Source: Lumbricus terrestris
Taxonomy: Eukaryota; Annelida; Clitellata; Crassiclitellata; Lumbricidae
Direction: 5' to 3'
NCBI GenBank assembly: GCA_949752735.1
Contig: OX457037.1
Span: 66,796,415-66,860,414 of the forward strand
Length of the DNA stretch: 64,000 nucleotides
Both the position numbers and the translations under genes were made by a program. Below, in pieces: positions 39,411-51,807 of this stretch; within the stretch, counting starts at the first letter, position 1, and each line of letters starts with the position of its first letter. Below the pieces are notes generated by a model. That model saw only the letters and a list, made by a program, of their open reading frames with translations, searched no databases and had not been told where the DNA came from.

Positions 39411-41862
39411 GCGTTTAGGTTCAGAATGCAAGAAGCAACAATAGGTCTACTAATAAGCTAATACCAGTAGTGCTAGAGATGTGACAATTGCGAATCGACA
39501 ATATCCAAAAGGAATCAAAGATAAGCTCAATGATAAACAGGAAAATTCAGTCAAATAGTGCACAGTAGGCCTATATTGTTATACAGGCCTAGGCCTATCA
39601 AGCAGGCCTATTCACTTTGATGCGATGTTTTTTTCTGTTCTCCATCCTAACAATTTCTCTATCTATGTCCTCTGCATGCCTCTTGATTTTGAGAATGAAT
39701 GGCCCAAGCGGAAGAAGAGACAAAAGCTTTCATGCTAAAAAAAATTTATTTGAAAGACCAAAAAGTGGTGGTGAATTTCACCACCACTTTTAAAAGTGGT
39801 GGTGACTGGACAGCAGACCGTCACAATAGGAAGTTACGCCTATGGGCATAATATAAGTTAGTAGCAGTTCATGTACCAAGTAGGCTACTCGACAAATGTG
39901 TTGAAAATTCATTTTCATTGGTGCAAATTATACTAAGAAGGTACTTGGTGCTCATGGTCACAAACTGCAGTGCTGAATGCTCGTTTTCCAAGATGGAGAT
40001 AATTGAGACACATGTGAGACGTATCAGTGACATGTGAGACGTATACCCACCTTGCAGTGTTGAGCATAGGCCTAGAGTCATATTCCATGCCAGCTCTATT
40101 TTAATTAGTTAATTGATGACTTTGCCAATAGAAAAAGGTGCAAATTCCCTGATGACCCTACTCAAATTTAGACTCAACTGTAGGCCTACACGAGCTATAT
40201 AACTGTATATTTATAGCCAGGGTTATCTGCTTTATTTTGGAGGTCTCACATGTAAGAATTTTTGCTTTCTTTCTTTGTTTCACTGCCTTATTAAAACTAG
40301 ACAAGAATCTGCTTGACGTTTATCCTTTAACTTTGCATTAGGGAAATGATTTAGATACTTTATCTAACAGCAAATGATCTTTTTGATTTGTCATAATTTA
40401 TGTATTTAAAAAATTATTGACCATAAGTCAAAAATTTAAACATTGCTTTTAGCACTGTTTGTAACATATGTTATGGTCGTATACGTGTAGGGTTTGTTCC
40501 TGTCCGATACTGTGCATCAAAAGCAACATATCCGTTGCAGTAAAGGGCCCCACAATAACAAGCGCCCATGGGCCCCACCACCCTAAATCCGGCCCTGCTT
40601 ATCCCCATGGGACAAGATGGAGACTGGGGAGACTGTGTTTGCACGATGCGCATAGATCGAGTAGCTGCATAAAAAAATTAAAGAAATACTAAGAACCGAG
40701 TAGGCGCCTCATTTCAGACCTTATAGCCTACTCGTGGTGACCTGAACTGTAAGAGCTTACAGGTCTAATGCTTAGAAAATGTGACGATTAACAATAATTC
40801 ATCTGTCGAATCCGCATCCGTTTACTTTTCAATCCTCTTAAGAAACACCAGCTCCTCTGTTTGACTTTATCGACCCGAAAGACCAAGTTTCATTATAAAT
40901 TGAATCTGGACTGTGAGAACTTTTATGTTTTAGCCAGTAGGTAATTTACCTGTTTAGGAACCATGCGGCATCAATTTTCGAGACCGCATAGATGGAATAA
41001 TTATCAGGTTAGACCGTTAGAGTCACCTCGCTAACGCTTCGTCTAACAGTAAATATTGCAATAGACCCTCAAAATAAGAAATCGTTAGGCCATACGTAGC
41101 ACTTAGGCCCTTGTAAAGTTACAGCGTGTCCAAATGATGTGATAATTCAATAGGTCTATACCCAACTAATGAATACATCAAAATGCTGGCACTATTTCAA
41201 AAAATTTACGTCAAATTGGATCAAGTAACGAAACTTATCCATTCACAAAAAACGCAAATACATAAACTGAAGAGACTATGTTCACTTTCCAATTTAACCA
41301 GCAACAAATCAACAAGACGATCTCTTGCACCAATAGCACTGAGTATTTCAATTATAGTAGCCTAAAGCAAACTATTAATTAATGCTATCCGTTCGTAAAC
41401 AATCGCCCATTCATTCAAATGCACCGGGTTATTAGATATAAGTGGCTGCTATGTTCACAGCTGGATCAAGCCGGACAATCTGAAGTTTCTCCATCCGTGC
41501 CTCGTCTACTGTCTACTGTGGACTGTCCACTGTGTGAGTCTGTGTCCAGCGTTTTACAGTAGGACAGTTTCTCTCAAACCGATACAGGGAGTCAAAATAA
41601 TGAATATGACTTTCGAGAAGTTTCTTTAAATTCTTTTTACCACAATTTCAGTTAATTACTTCGACTCTTGAAGCGCGTATCATTTCTGAGATCGTCGATA
41701 TAGGCCTAAACTCTTCACCCGCCATCTTGCCATCGTTTCTTGGTGGGGATCGGTAGAGAGCGGTACGAAAGAAAATATCAGTTTCGTACATGACTTTTGC
41801 ATAATGAGGAAGGTAGATATTTTTGCAGTTGATCTTGCAGGACACATACGTCGTTCCTTGTT
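39411..41862. other. Intergenic stretch between OTU-hAT and Kv4 genes
   Basis: No supported gene. Rich in AGGCCTA words (39565-39610). GGGCCCCACCACCCTAAATCCGG near 40567 looks like a MITE end. The 39760-39800 ACCACCACTTTTAAAAGTGG pair is a small palindrome. It includes the 3' UTR region of the Kv4 gene, whose polyadenylation site I could not place. Confidence 0.4.
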
Positions 41863-42261
41863 TCACAGTTCCGATATCTGTAGATCGGGTCGATCGGTTG
41901 GAAGAGAGGATCGGTTGAAGTTGTCGTTTAATCCGTGGAATTCAACTCCTCCTCCTCCTCCTCCTCGTCCTCCTCCTCCTCCTGTAACATTGTTATCGAC
42001 TGAAGATGACGTTCGAATGTCTCCTCGACTTTTCATCATGTTTCCGTCGTTGTGTACGATTGCGTTCAGACTCGACCGTGACTGTACTTTCGTCGTTTCA
42101 GTGTTGCCGTCGTTTGTGATCGTCGTTGAGGTGTGAGGTGCAGCTGACGAAGGCGGCCAGGTCACCGTCCCGTGTCTTCGTGTCGGTGGCTGCTGCTGCT
42201 GCTGACCCATCGGAGACTTAGTTTCTATCGGATTGCTGTGGTCGTTTCGGGAATCGTTTTT
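41863..42261 (-). CDS. Kv4 last coding exon
   Basis: 399 nt with TGA at 41865-41863. Acceptor likely GTTCCGACAG (phase 0); an alternative TTTCAG 24 nt upstream would read a stop. It encodes KNDSRNDHS, a five-Gln run, [10 protein letters not shown] (matching the conserved SRSSLNA), a glycine run of 5+6 broken by Arg, and ends ISEL. That end resembles the VSAL of vertebrate Kv4, a PDZ-binding type C-terminus. Confidence 0.85.
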   Translation of the reverse strand, partial: KNDSRNDHSNPIETKSPMGQQQQQPPTRRHGTVTWPPSSAAPHTSTTITNDGNTETTKVQSRSSLNAIVHNDGNMMKSRGDIRTSSSVDNNVTGGGGGRGGGGGGVEFHGLNDNFNRSSLPTDRPDLQISEL

Positions 42262-45200
42262 CTGTCGGAACATGCAGAACGTTACTGAAATTAGAATTTC
42301 ACATTATCGAAGGCTTCTATAATAGTCTTTCGTCTTAGTTAACTAGAATAACATGTTTGTAATGTTCTCGTTGTTTAGAGAGGAATGCATCATTATAATT
42401 ATTATAGTTCCAAATTCAGTGCTCAAAATGGGGAAAAATAAGTGCCTGGACGCCCCTTACCTTTCCAAAAGAAGTGCCTGGACGCCCTTTACCTTTCCAG
42501 TCTGTGATCGCCAATAAGTGGCTGGACGGCGTACAGATTTTAAAACAAGTGCATGGACGCCGTCCATGACCGTCCAGGCACACTTTAAGCCCTGGTTCCA
42601 ATTCTAATTCTGTTCTCTTTCGAATTTAGCTGCGAAAGTAAATGCAACATTGTGATTTCGAACTAGGCCTATATGTTATAGGCTTAGGCTACATGCGGTT
42701 CGTTGTGGGCCTGTTGATCATTTTAATATGTTTGCCTGTTGCAGCATTTGTTAGATGTCTGTTTGTCTGATTGTGTATCATTTTGTGTTTGAATGTTCAC
42801 GCGTGTTTATCTACATGGCGCTTTTTTGCATGTCGGTATCGCTTGGCTAAGTTGGCTGTAGGCCTAATGGTTGACATAATTATGTCGGAGAACCGAGGTA
42901 GCGACAGACGCAATCGATTCGGAATGAGCGGCATTTGCAGTTTAACGTCACTGTGTGGTAACAAAGACCATTAGCGACGCCCTCCTCCTTTATCCAGGCT
43001 TGGGACTGGCACTGGCAGAGTACAACCAGTGGCGGAGTTAAAACATGTGATAGCCCAACGGTGACTAAAACAGAGGACGCAATGGACACGGGTGTATTGC
43101 TGGTCATTTGCTGACCAATGGTTCGTGCATTGGACGTTCACAGAGGGAACCATACAGACCGATCTATTGTCCGTCCAAAGAGAAAGCGGACTCCATTTCA
43201 GTTCAAGGTTTGAAAGCATTCGTTTAAATGTCGCCCAGACGTCCAACCGCACAGTCACAGCGATACAAACAGACATACGAACAGACACAGTATACAAACC
43301 ATACATCCTATATTGGACAGATCTCGATTGCGCCAAACATTCTCCCACTATTAATCGAATTGCAATTGCTTTTTCAGTGTTTATAAAGAGTTCACTAAGT
43401 GCTCTATCTGGATTAGCTTTATTTGGCGACTTATGGTGCTATATAGGCTATTATAATTGGCTGGACATCGTTCACACTTAGCCTACAAAGATTATAGTCA
43501 ACGAGTAAATAAGTATAGGCCTAAGCCTACTTTGGTATCCACGTAATCTTGCGGTTTCCAGGGACATGTATAAAATCGAATCAGTTCACACAAAAACTTT
43601 ATGAAGAATAGTGGGGGTCGCAAATTGTAATTGTATTCGTACATTTATATAGCGCCCCTTCAAGAGAACTCCTCAGAGGCCCTTGGTTGCTTGCTTCGAT
43701 CACTGCTTCAGTCATTTTATTAACTTAGCATACACTAAAAGCTACAGTTATGCTAACTTCGTTTTGGTCAAGCTGAAAAAAGCGTTGATGACAAAAATTA
43801 GATTATATCTCTAAGGTGCTGCATCTACGTAGCAGCCATCTGTTACAGTCTATAGGCTAGGCTATTATTCAGCAGTTGGGACTGAAATAAAACTTCAGCA
43901 TCTTCAGTTCTTCGCGAAAGAACGTCAACGTCATAATTATTTCTACCCATCTGTCCATCATTAAATCCATTCGCCCATCCATGAGCCATAGGCTACACAC
44001 ATCCATTCGTCCATTCAAATTGTTGTAATCTATCATCCCTATAGGAAAACCGACCCCATGACATTTGCATCACATTGTAATCACAACGAATGCAGTGTCA
44101 CATCGGAACAAATCGGCAACGATCGGCAAACATCGGTATGAACCGAAAGGGTAGATGGTCAATCGACAGGTTCCTCCCATTCGATCGATAATACGATAAT
44201 TTTGCTCCCGACTCAATAATGATCCACCTCTGACATTCATGAAAATTAATCAATGGCTTCTCGGAAGGAATGGTCCACAGTCACAATCTCTAACAAAAAT
44301 TAATGTCATGTAGTTTACAGCATATACCATTACCCTGTGTGTTATTATGAATGAATGCATGCATTTATCTGCATTTTGTACGTCGACCTATGCATGTGAT
44401 ATTATGGTGCATGAAAGCATTAATGCATGTTTAGGTCTATGTCTGTATGTATATTCGTATAATTTGAATAAATTAGTTGCACCATACAATCTATCCCATC
44501 AATACCCAATTGAAGGAGTGCTTCTCAGACTTTTTTCTTGGCTTGCAACCGTACTCTCCATAGAGTATGATTTACACAATTACTTTTACTAAAAGCGAAC
44601 ACTGGTTGATATTACGAGCATTTGACAGTGACTCTGTAATAGAGATCTTTAGATTAGCTTAGAATGAATTAAGCTGACATTTCGACATATTTCAGGGCAG
44701 TGGATGAGTGAACAGGACGTGTTACCTGGCTTTGTTTTGGACAGCATTTGCCTAAGCATGGACAGAGCGGCGATGACGTTGTTGGTGACTTTGATGGATT
44801 GTGATGATGAGAAGCGGATGGTGGATGGCTGTGGCTGCAGCTGTCGGTTGTTACGGTCTTCAGGAGAGGAATATCGCTCGTCTTCTCTACAGGTTCTGTC
44901 GAGAATTCTACGTCCACAAACTCCCGATCCTAGGCAAGATAAACGAGAATTCCATTATGCACTGCATTTACCATGAAGAGTATGAAGAAGAGTTTCTATA
45001 ACTTAAGGTGATTTTCATTATAGGAAGAAGTTGTAGAGAATCAGGAGAATACTTTATTAGGAAGAAGAGAAAGAAGAGGGAAAGAAGAAGGAGAAGCACG
45101 TGCATAGGCCTATAGTTCGTTATCGACAGGCAGCAAAATAATAGTAAGAACTATTGAAAATGATAGAAAATGGGACCGACCATAGACTTCCTAGTTCGTT

Positions 45201-46166
45201 CAGATATGACGAGCATAATAATTACGATAAAGCATGTGGTAGAAATTAGAGAAAATGGTACTGACTTTAGTTTGTTGAAGACATGCGACCATAGGTCTAT
45301 GGTAAAGTAATAGGTCTATGAAAATGAAAGAAAATATGATACTGACCCTAGATTCCCTAGTTCTTTCTGAACAAAAACTGATGAGCACGTGGTAAATGGT
45401 AAGGTATACGTGATAGAAACGAGATGAAAATTGTACTGACCGTAGTTCGTTCAAGACAGGTGAGCATGTGATGATGTTGAAGCTGGAATAGATCTTCGTT
45501 CTTAAGTTCAATGTCTGCTTCGGTGCCGTGCTGAAGAGCCATTAGCATCTGCTGCGTCCGTCGCTTCGTGCTAATGAAAGCCTTCACAGCCGTAGTCTTC
45601 GCCATCTGGATGCGGGCTAATCTGGCTTTCTACACAACGAACAACAATCCAGAAAATACGGTTTAAAATCCTGAATAAAACTGTCAGTGGTGTACCAAAG
45701 TTTTGGCTTATGGAATGTAAAGTAAAGTAATGCCTACACAGATAACAGACCATGATCATAATTTCTTGCCACCTTAAATTAATCGTCATGTTAACATATT
45801 CGAAGAAGCAATGGTCGTCCATAAATGACGTCACGCAATATAAGACCTTTTTTACCTCCACCCAGGGCTGAAAGTGAGCCGGGTCTGTCCAGGTCTCAGA
45901 CCCGGTTTTAATCTTTGGGCACTTGAATAAACACATATATCTAGCACCTTTGGGCCGAAAAGCCCCGGCAATTTTTTCAAACCACATTCAGCCCTGCCTC
46001 CACCCAAATCGTCAAGAGACAACACAGAATACATGTATAATAATTTGTATATCTAGCAAGGGAGCGTTGCATATATCGTCACAAATATGTCACCCTGTCC
46101 ATGTTTCTCTTACTCTCTTTCTCTGTCTCTCTCTCCCTCCCTCCCTCTCTGTCTGTATGTCTATAT

Positions 46167-46199
<33 letters not shown>

Positions 46200-49100
46200 A
46201 CACATGCACACACATGCATACACACTTTCTCTCTCTACCCGACATGCCTTTCTGCCCGTCTCTGCTTCGTTTTCACCCTGTCAAAATAAAAACTCATATA
46301 TAATCCTTTCGAAGGTTATTTTATTCTCCAGGGCAGACGGTATTATTTTATGTTCAACGTCGTAGAAAATACAATCATTATGTCAAAACATAATTGCTGA
46401 GTGTATGCATAATTATTGGGTATTGGCCAGATTGCTTATAGCCTATATGTTAATGTTGTATCTGATCACATTAATCTCCATTCTGCAACCGATGCAGATT
46501 TCACACCGAAGAGTTTTCTTCGCATGCAACTTTTAAGGAGATGGGCTACTCAAATTCTCTTTGGTGACTTTTCATGATCATCTTCCCCTAGAAAACAGTG
46601 TCACTTCCATGTAGCATGACTAGGGTTGCCAGATACATGGATAGCCAGAGGACACATAATTATAGCCGGAAAGGTAGACAGAGGAGGTCGCATTGACTGT
46701 TTCACTCCGGATTAGAGTGTATCCTATGTTACCAAAGGCAGACGTCACAGAAGCTGTATGAAATCAATTTAATATTTTTATCATGTTTCAAATGATTAAT
46801 ATAAATAACCAATACACTATTTCGACATGCTGATTACGCACAGTATTTCTCTGAGGAACCAAATCTCAGCAGCAAATTATCGTTACCTGCCAGCATATTC
46901 AAGTAAACCTAACACAAAGTTCTGTAAGCTTATACTCGTACTAATCTCTTCCACATGTCGTGTAAAGTCGTTAGAAGAAACTCGGAACTGCCAAGGAAAA
47001 CTAACAAATAAGCCAATAAAACAAAAATACAAAGAGTCAGACACTTTCCAAGCTATTAGTCATAATAGTCATGTCAGATGGAATGAGGACATTTACGACT
47101 AAAACGAAAAGCATGTTCTTCTTTTGCTTGACTCTGCCAACCATATCATCGCTTCAAACCTGACCTCACTGTTGGCTAGTATTTCACTTACATAATGATC
47201 GAAGCCCTTTTCTGAAACATGACATTAACCTAATTGTCTGTTGAATGCTTATTTGGTGGACATCCTCCGTAAGTTGTGGCTCCTTGCAATTAAAAAGTCC
47301 GTGTTTAACTGTCTGTAATTATTGCTTCTTCTAAAAGTAAACTATCGCTTATTCTATGCATTTGCTTTGAGGCAACTGATACACGAAGTCGCTTTATGAG
47401 CTGACAGAAGAGGCGTTGCTTCTCGGGATAAAATACGAGTATTTTGCAACCGAAGGCTAAGACGACACTAAATCACGGGATCTATAAAAATTGGTGACCT
47501 ACTTTATTGCGTTTATCTAAGGTGGGATGGACGGTTTGTGTGTGTTTGTGAGTGTGTGTGTTTGGACCCAGAGCAGGTGCAAATACAATATTGACTACAT
47601 CAACAACGCCAACAAGCAACCACAATGGACTGCGCGAAGACGACTCCCATTGTTTGGACCACTGATCAATTCTATTGTAATTTTCTCAAATATATGTTCA
47701 TATATATATATATATATACTGGCCTATATATCGGCCTACAGTAGTTCAAGAAATCTTATAACATTATCAGAACATATGAGCGGGATTATTTTTTATCCCT
47801 TTATGGTCTCCCTTTTTGTGACCAATCAGCAAGATGTGCAAACCTGTCATGTATACTTTGGTTGCAGAATAAAAAATTTGATTGATTGATTCGATATTTG
47901 CATTTTTAGATAACTATAGATCTACATGAATAGATATCTGAAAATGGTTATAAAGAAAAAGAAGATGGCCTGAGAGTTAACCATAAGTTAATTAAGTGTT
48001 AGCGATTTTATTTTTCTTAGCATCGACATATTGCAGCGTGTGGTGAATCCTCTCCCTCATCCGCAAAGCTTCACATCGACAGTATGCTGACAGTCTGCTG
48101 AGTGATCATCACTGATGAATTGATTACAGATGCGGCTAGTAAATCAGGCGCCTTGAAGCAAATTTCTGTCTTGGCGGAGAATTTGAATCCTCTGCCTCTT
48201 GAGTGATACTGTGATAGTCTAGATAGCTAACCAGTGCATGATATGCCAAAACCAGCAAATGGTAGTAAATCAGCAATTGATTTACTGGCCGCACTTTGTT
48301 AACTAGATCTACTTATGAGTTTGTATCCAGCTCAACGATGAAGGCAGTTCACGAATACTTTGCATATTCTATAATTATAGCCTACCAATATAATATCAAT
48401 TTTCCTGACTATGGACCATCACCCCACCAGAATTTCCATCGACATGAGATCGGACTCGTGTGCATGGTCTTTTTACTAGCAGACTTATTTCTATAGAATG
48501 TTAGCAGATGAAATGGTTAACAAGACTTGTCCAGAGTTAGTGTATATATACTGCAGATCAACGGCTCGATGTCGAACGGATGAATGAATGAAAATGAGAC
48601 TATGGCCGATGATCAGACACAAGATGAGTCTATGACGCAGGATTACATAGTGGCATAGGATTAGACAATGTTCTAGCAAAAATAATAATACGGGCAGTGC
48701 ATCGGGTCTTACAACTCTGTCTGTGTACCTAACTTACTTGTAATAGTTAACGCACAGCAAGAGGCTGTGTTTGCGAATCGCTGGAGAGCTTGAAGTACTT
48801 TAAAAAAATATATATCAGAAGAGAGATCCGTTGAAAGTGTGTACTTCGTTTCTCCCAATTCCCGGTGCTTTCTGCACTTTTCTCTCGATGCCCAACACAC
48901 TTGGTGCCAACACTTGGTACTCAGTTGCATCAGTCTCCCAGTGCTTAGACGTCAGACCAGACGCGGTGCATGTGTGAGCATCATCTCTTTCGCCCAGGTA
49001 TGCATTGTATAGGTATTGCACGGCATGCATGGGACATTGCACCCGGCCTGTATGCCATGGAACAGACTCAAGACATAAGCTTAATTTAAACGTGGATGAC

Positions 49101-51807
49101 CTGCGCGCACCTTACCTACTGTAAACGTTTCCGTTAAACCGTCAGCTCACTTATCAGGAAGATTATCACGGTGAGAAAAAGGTCACGCAGTATCTGCACT
49201 CGGCACACATCGTTGTGAGAAGAAAATAAATATGTGAAATATGCATCCTGGTAAAGTCTCAGATAATGTTCGACTGAGGTCCACATGATGTTGTAGAATG
49301 TCTTCGAATGTTTTCAAAGGACACGTATTCTGTTGACCTTAGAAATAAATTCTGTGTTTGGACAGAAACACTTACCCAGTCGACCATACATATTTAATTT
49401 TCCGCTCTTTAGACCTGCAAGGTGTTTCCGTTGTTCCACTACCATCGGGGAGGGGGGAGCTTGGAACAAGCGATCATACGAACATAATAGGTCTAGCATA
49501 GGCCTACATGTAGGCCTATACATACGATAAGTGATATTAGAAACTGCGGTATTTGATTATGTATGCGTGCTAAATTGATTCAAAGATGAGCAACAAGTTA
49601 GAACCTGCCAAACTAATCTCCATCTCGTCGATAAAACTCCTCGCATCGATAATAACAGACATCATTAAATTTTGTTGATTTAAACGTCACGGTTAAACCG
49701 GCAATAAAGACCTCAGCCGCGGGGAGATTCTTCAAGTGCGCGGTTTTTCAAGAGATGGCGATGCAGCTATAAAGGTTTAGAAGATGCTATTTTAGACACC
49801 ACTTGTACAGTACGGTACATAAATAAAATAATACAAATCAGGGCAGTCCTTTGCAGCATAAATGTATTGCTCTATGTCTATAGTCAGTGGCGGCGCCAGG
49901 ATTTCCGTTTTGGTGTGGCTGATGCCTCGCGGAGGAAATTTTACATTTTCATCCGACGAAATTTCTGACGACTTTTTTAGCCATCCGGTCGAAAATCATC
50001 GAAATACTTCAATGTAAAAAACGCCGGATGGCCTTTTTAGAGGATCTTAGCCTTTTATGGGGAGGCTTAGCCCCCAGACCCCCTAGCGGCGCTACTGCCT
50101 ATAGTATAGGCCTACGTGATGACTGATGATCTTATATTGAGCCTACTCATATGTAGGTATGCATTCGTGCTTGTATGCAATAGGTCTGGGCTTGCATAAA
50201 TTATATCCTAGGGGCCTTCATGTTCGCTTGAAACTTGCATGTATTATGCAGAAAAATGAAGTGACTTTTCGTTCATGTTCACTGGTAATGTTTCTAAATC
50301 ATAATATTATGTTATGCATTTAGGTCAATGAATATTCAAATCTTCCCCATAAGTTTGTCTACACGCGACCTACCTATGACCTACATGCTGCTTGAATCAC
50401 AGTGGTACAGAGAAAACAGATGGCGAGACCACAAAACAATTTTCCGCTTGATTTAAGTTTTATGGAATGCTCCACTGGAGACCAGAATGTCAATAGATTT
50501 ATGGGAAAAATAAAATTATCATCAACTATTGGAAAAGTCATAAGTCTGGCCACACGTGAACTAATAAAGCTGTCTCGTGAATTTCTGATTTCAAATTAGT
50601 CGAATGGAATTCTTCATACAAAAGGTATTCAGCTAATAACTGTAAGATTGATTTTTCTATAATTTATAGTTAGGCTATCTCTTGCGCACAAGCTATTCTA
50701 CATTGTAGTGAGCTTTGACTTAAAATTTATAGGTATGTGATTGGAACTTGAATGCATTTGAATGTACAAAAGAACGCACAGCCAAAGAAACGAAGGAATA
50801 AGTGATGAATGATTTCGAGATTTTAATGAAGGATGGAGGCAAGGAACCTATCGAAATAGGCGACATCTGAGCAAATTATATGGAAAAGTTAAACAAGCAT
50901 ACATAGCCTACAAAGAGGCACAGAGGCATCAATGCAGCAACGCAAGGATGCAGAAAAGGCAAACGCAAATACATGGGCGAAGTTTATCAGGGGCTAGGGG
51001 GGCTATGCCCTCCCCCCAGGAAGCCCCAGATTCATGTTTTTCACCGTGTGAATGGTATCTTTTTCGGGTTTAGCCCCACCCCAAGAACTTCCATCCAATG
51101 ACTAAAAAAGGTCATAAACTTTTTGGGCCGACACGAAAAAACATTGTCGGCGCCGCTCGTTCTGGACCAAGTTTTTTAGCCCCCCCCAAAAAAAAACGGA
51201 AACCAAACTCCGCCCATGTGCATATAGGGACATTATGGGGGATGCAAAGTAGGACTATAATAGAGATAACTCGAATGAAAAAATCTGAGACGTAAGAACT
51301 ATGCTTTCGCGCAATTCGGCACATTGCTTCCAAAGATCCGGTACGGATACAGAGGCAAAACGAGAGACAGAGTCACTTAAATGAATAGAGATATTTAGCA
51401 GGACAACATCACAGAAACTGGTGTGAAAGAGAAAGATAAAGAGAGACAGAAAGACACTGTAGCCTACACTTTGTACAGCGATGGGAAATCAAATAAAACA
51501 AAATGGAGAGACTGAGCTATATATGGAACACAGAATAGGGAGAAGGATTTCAAATTGCTTAGAAAGAGAAGGAGATAAAAGGACAGAGAAAGAGACAAAG
51601 ACAATATAGTGATTATTTATCTGAATTGAACCATCTAACGATACCTTCTGAGCTTTTCGTTTGTCTGATCGTTGGTTTTGATGGTAGATTCGACTGAAGT
51701 TGGAGACGATGACTGGAACTGGAAGAGCGATGACTAGGACTCCACTCAACGAACAGACTCCACCGACGATCTTACCAGTCACGGTGCTCGGAACCATATC
51801 ACCGTAA
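41863..51807 (-). CDS. Kv4 (Shal-type) voltage-gated potassium channel, C-terminal four exons
   Basis: Minus-strand exons 51645-51807, 45441-45629, 44726-44929 and 41863-42261 join in phase. The first starts within the pore signature (G)YGDMVP, runs through S6 with the gating [11 protein letters not shown] motif and ends [17 protein letters not shown]. The next begins [11 protein letters not shown], followed by [14 protein letters not shown]. The third starts DREFVDVEF. The last has polyQ, polyG, RSSLNA and the C-terminus QISEL-stop. All these blocks occur in the same order in animal Kv4 channels, and exon borders match the conserved Kv4 ones (before YGDMVP, after KAQK, after ERTT). Kv4 carries A-type K+ current in excitable cells. 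N-terminal T1 and S1-S5 are beyond position 64000, so that intron is over 12 kb. Confidence 0.93.
42417..42594. mobile_element. MITE with GTGCCTGGACG repeats
   Basis: Ends CAGTGCTCAAAATGGGG and ACTTTAAGCCCTG with several GCCTGGACGCC blocks and GACGCCGTCCATGACCGTCC inside. Related GACGTCCATG/CCGTCCATGACC segments are at 54762-54880 and 59908-60036. It lies just upstream of the last Kv4 exon, in the intron. Confidence 0.5.
42600..44725. other. Kv4 intron between the last two exons
   Basis: No exon supported. Contains a LINE-family piece (CCTCCTCCTTTATCCAGG near 42985), a TTTATATAGCGCCCCTTC relic at 43645-43680 and AGGCCTA words. Confidence 0.4.
44726..44929 (-). CDS. Kv4 exon: middle C-terminus
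   Basis: 204 nt, phase 0-0. Acceptor CTTGCCTAG, donor CAG|GTAACA. Starts DREFVDVEF (EFVDEQ in vertebrate Kv4), then a His/Ser/Pro-rich, lineage-specific stretch ending [11 protein letters not shown]. Confidence 0.85.
45441..45629 (-). CDS. Kv4 exon: proximal C-terminus
   Basis: 189 nt, phase 0-0. Acceptor TTGTGTAG, donor ACG|GTCAGT. 63 residues from [11 protein letters not shown] to [12 protein letters not shown] and HHHMLTCLE are the conserved Kv4 landmarks (HHHLLHCLE in vertebrates). Confidence 0.92.
45863..45996. mobile_element. hAT-type MITE, 134 bp
   Basis: Ends CAGGGCTGAAAGTG and ACATTCAGCCCTG with a perfect 8-bp duplication CCTCCACC (45855-45862 and 45997-46004). In the Kv4 intron between 45629 and 51645. 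Confidence 0.85.
46167..46225. repeat. (CA)n microsatellite with preceding CT-rich tract
   Basis: CACACA tract with TACACACACATGCACACA interruptions, after a CT-rich segment at 46105-46150. Confidence 0.92.
46226..49884. other. Kv4 intron, middle part
   Basis: No exon or RNA gene supported. GACTAGGGTTGCCAGATAC at 46619 looks like a transposon end. Otherwise AT-rich with AGGCCTA words and a short TA tract at 47700-47720. Confidence 0.4.
49885..50097. mobile_element. hAT-type MITE, GGCGGCGCCAGG family, copy 2
   Basis: Ends CAGTGGCGGCGCCAGG and CTAGCGGCGCTACTG, flanked by TCTATAGT and CCTATAGT (7 of 8 equal). Interior has TTTTTTAG/CTTTTTAG and GGCTTAGCCCCC. Kv4 intron. Confidence 0.75.
50973..51217. 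mobile_element. MITE, ATGGGCGGAGTTT family, copy 2 (reversed)
   Basis: Ends ATGGGCGAAGTTTATC and AACCAAACTCCGCCCAT, same as 32130-32276 in opposite orientation, with about 100 nt more interior. Kv4 intron. Confidence 0.65.
51645..51807 (-). CDS. Kv4 exon: selectivity filter to S6
   Basis: 163 nt, phase 1 start and phase 0 end. Acceptor GATTATAG and donor AAG|GTATCG. It encodes GYGDMVP (K+ selectivity filter end), the extracellular link [11 protein letters not shown]6 with the PVP bend, and the proximal [11 protein letters not shown]. Nearly identical to Kv4 of other animals. Confidence 0.95.

Noticed and set aside
45571..45987. 138-codon minus frame overlapping the Kv4 exon at 45441-45629
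   Set aside because: It is upstream intron and MITE sequence read through in another phase; the Kv4 acceptor at 45631-45630 defines the real exon.
46827..47102. 91-codon plus frame in the Kv4 intron
   Set aside because: Serine/lysine-rich without recognisable domain, no splice evidence; likely chance.
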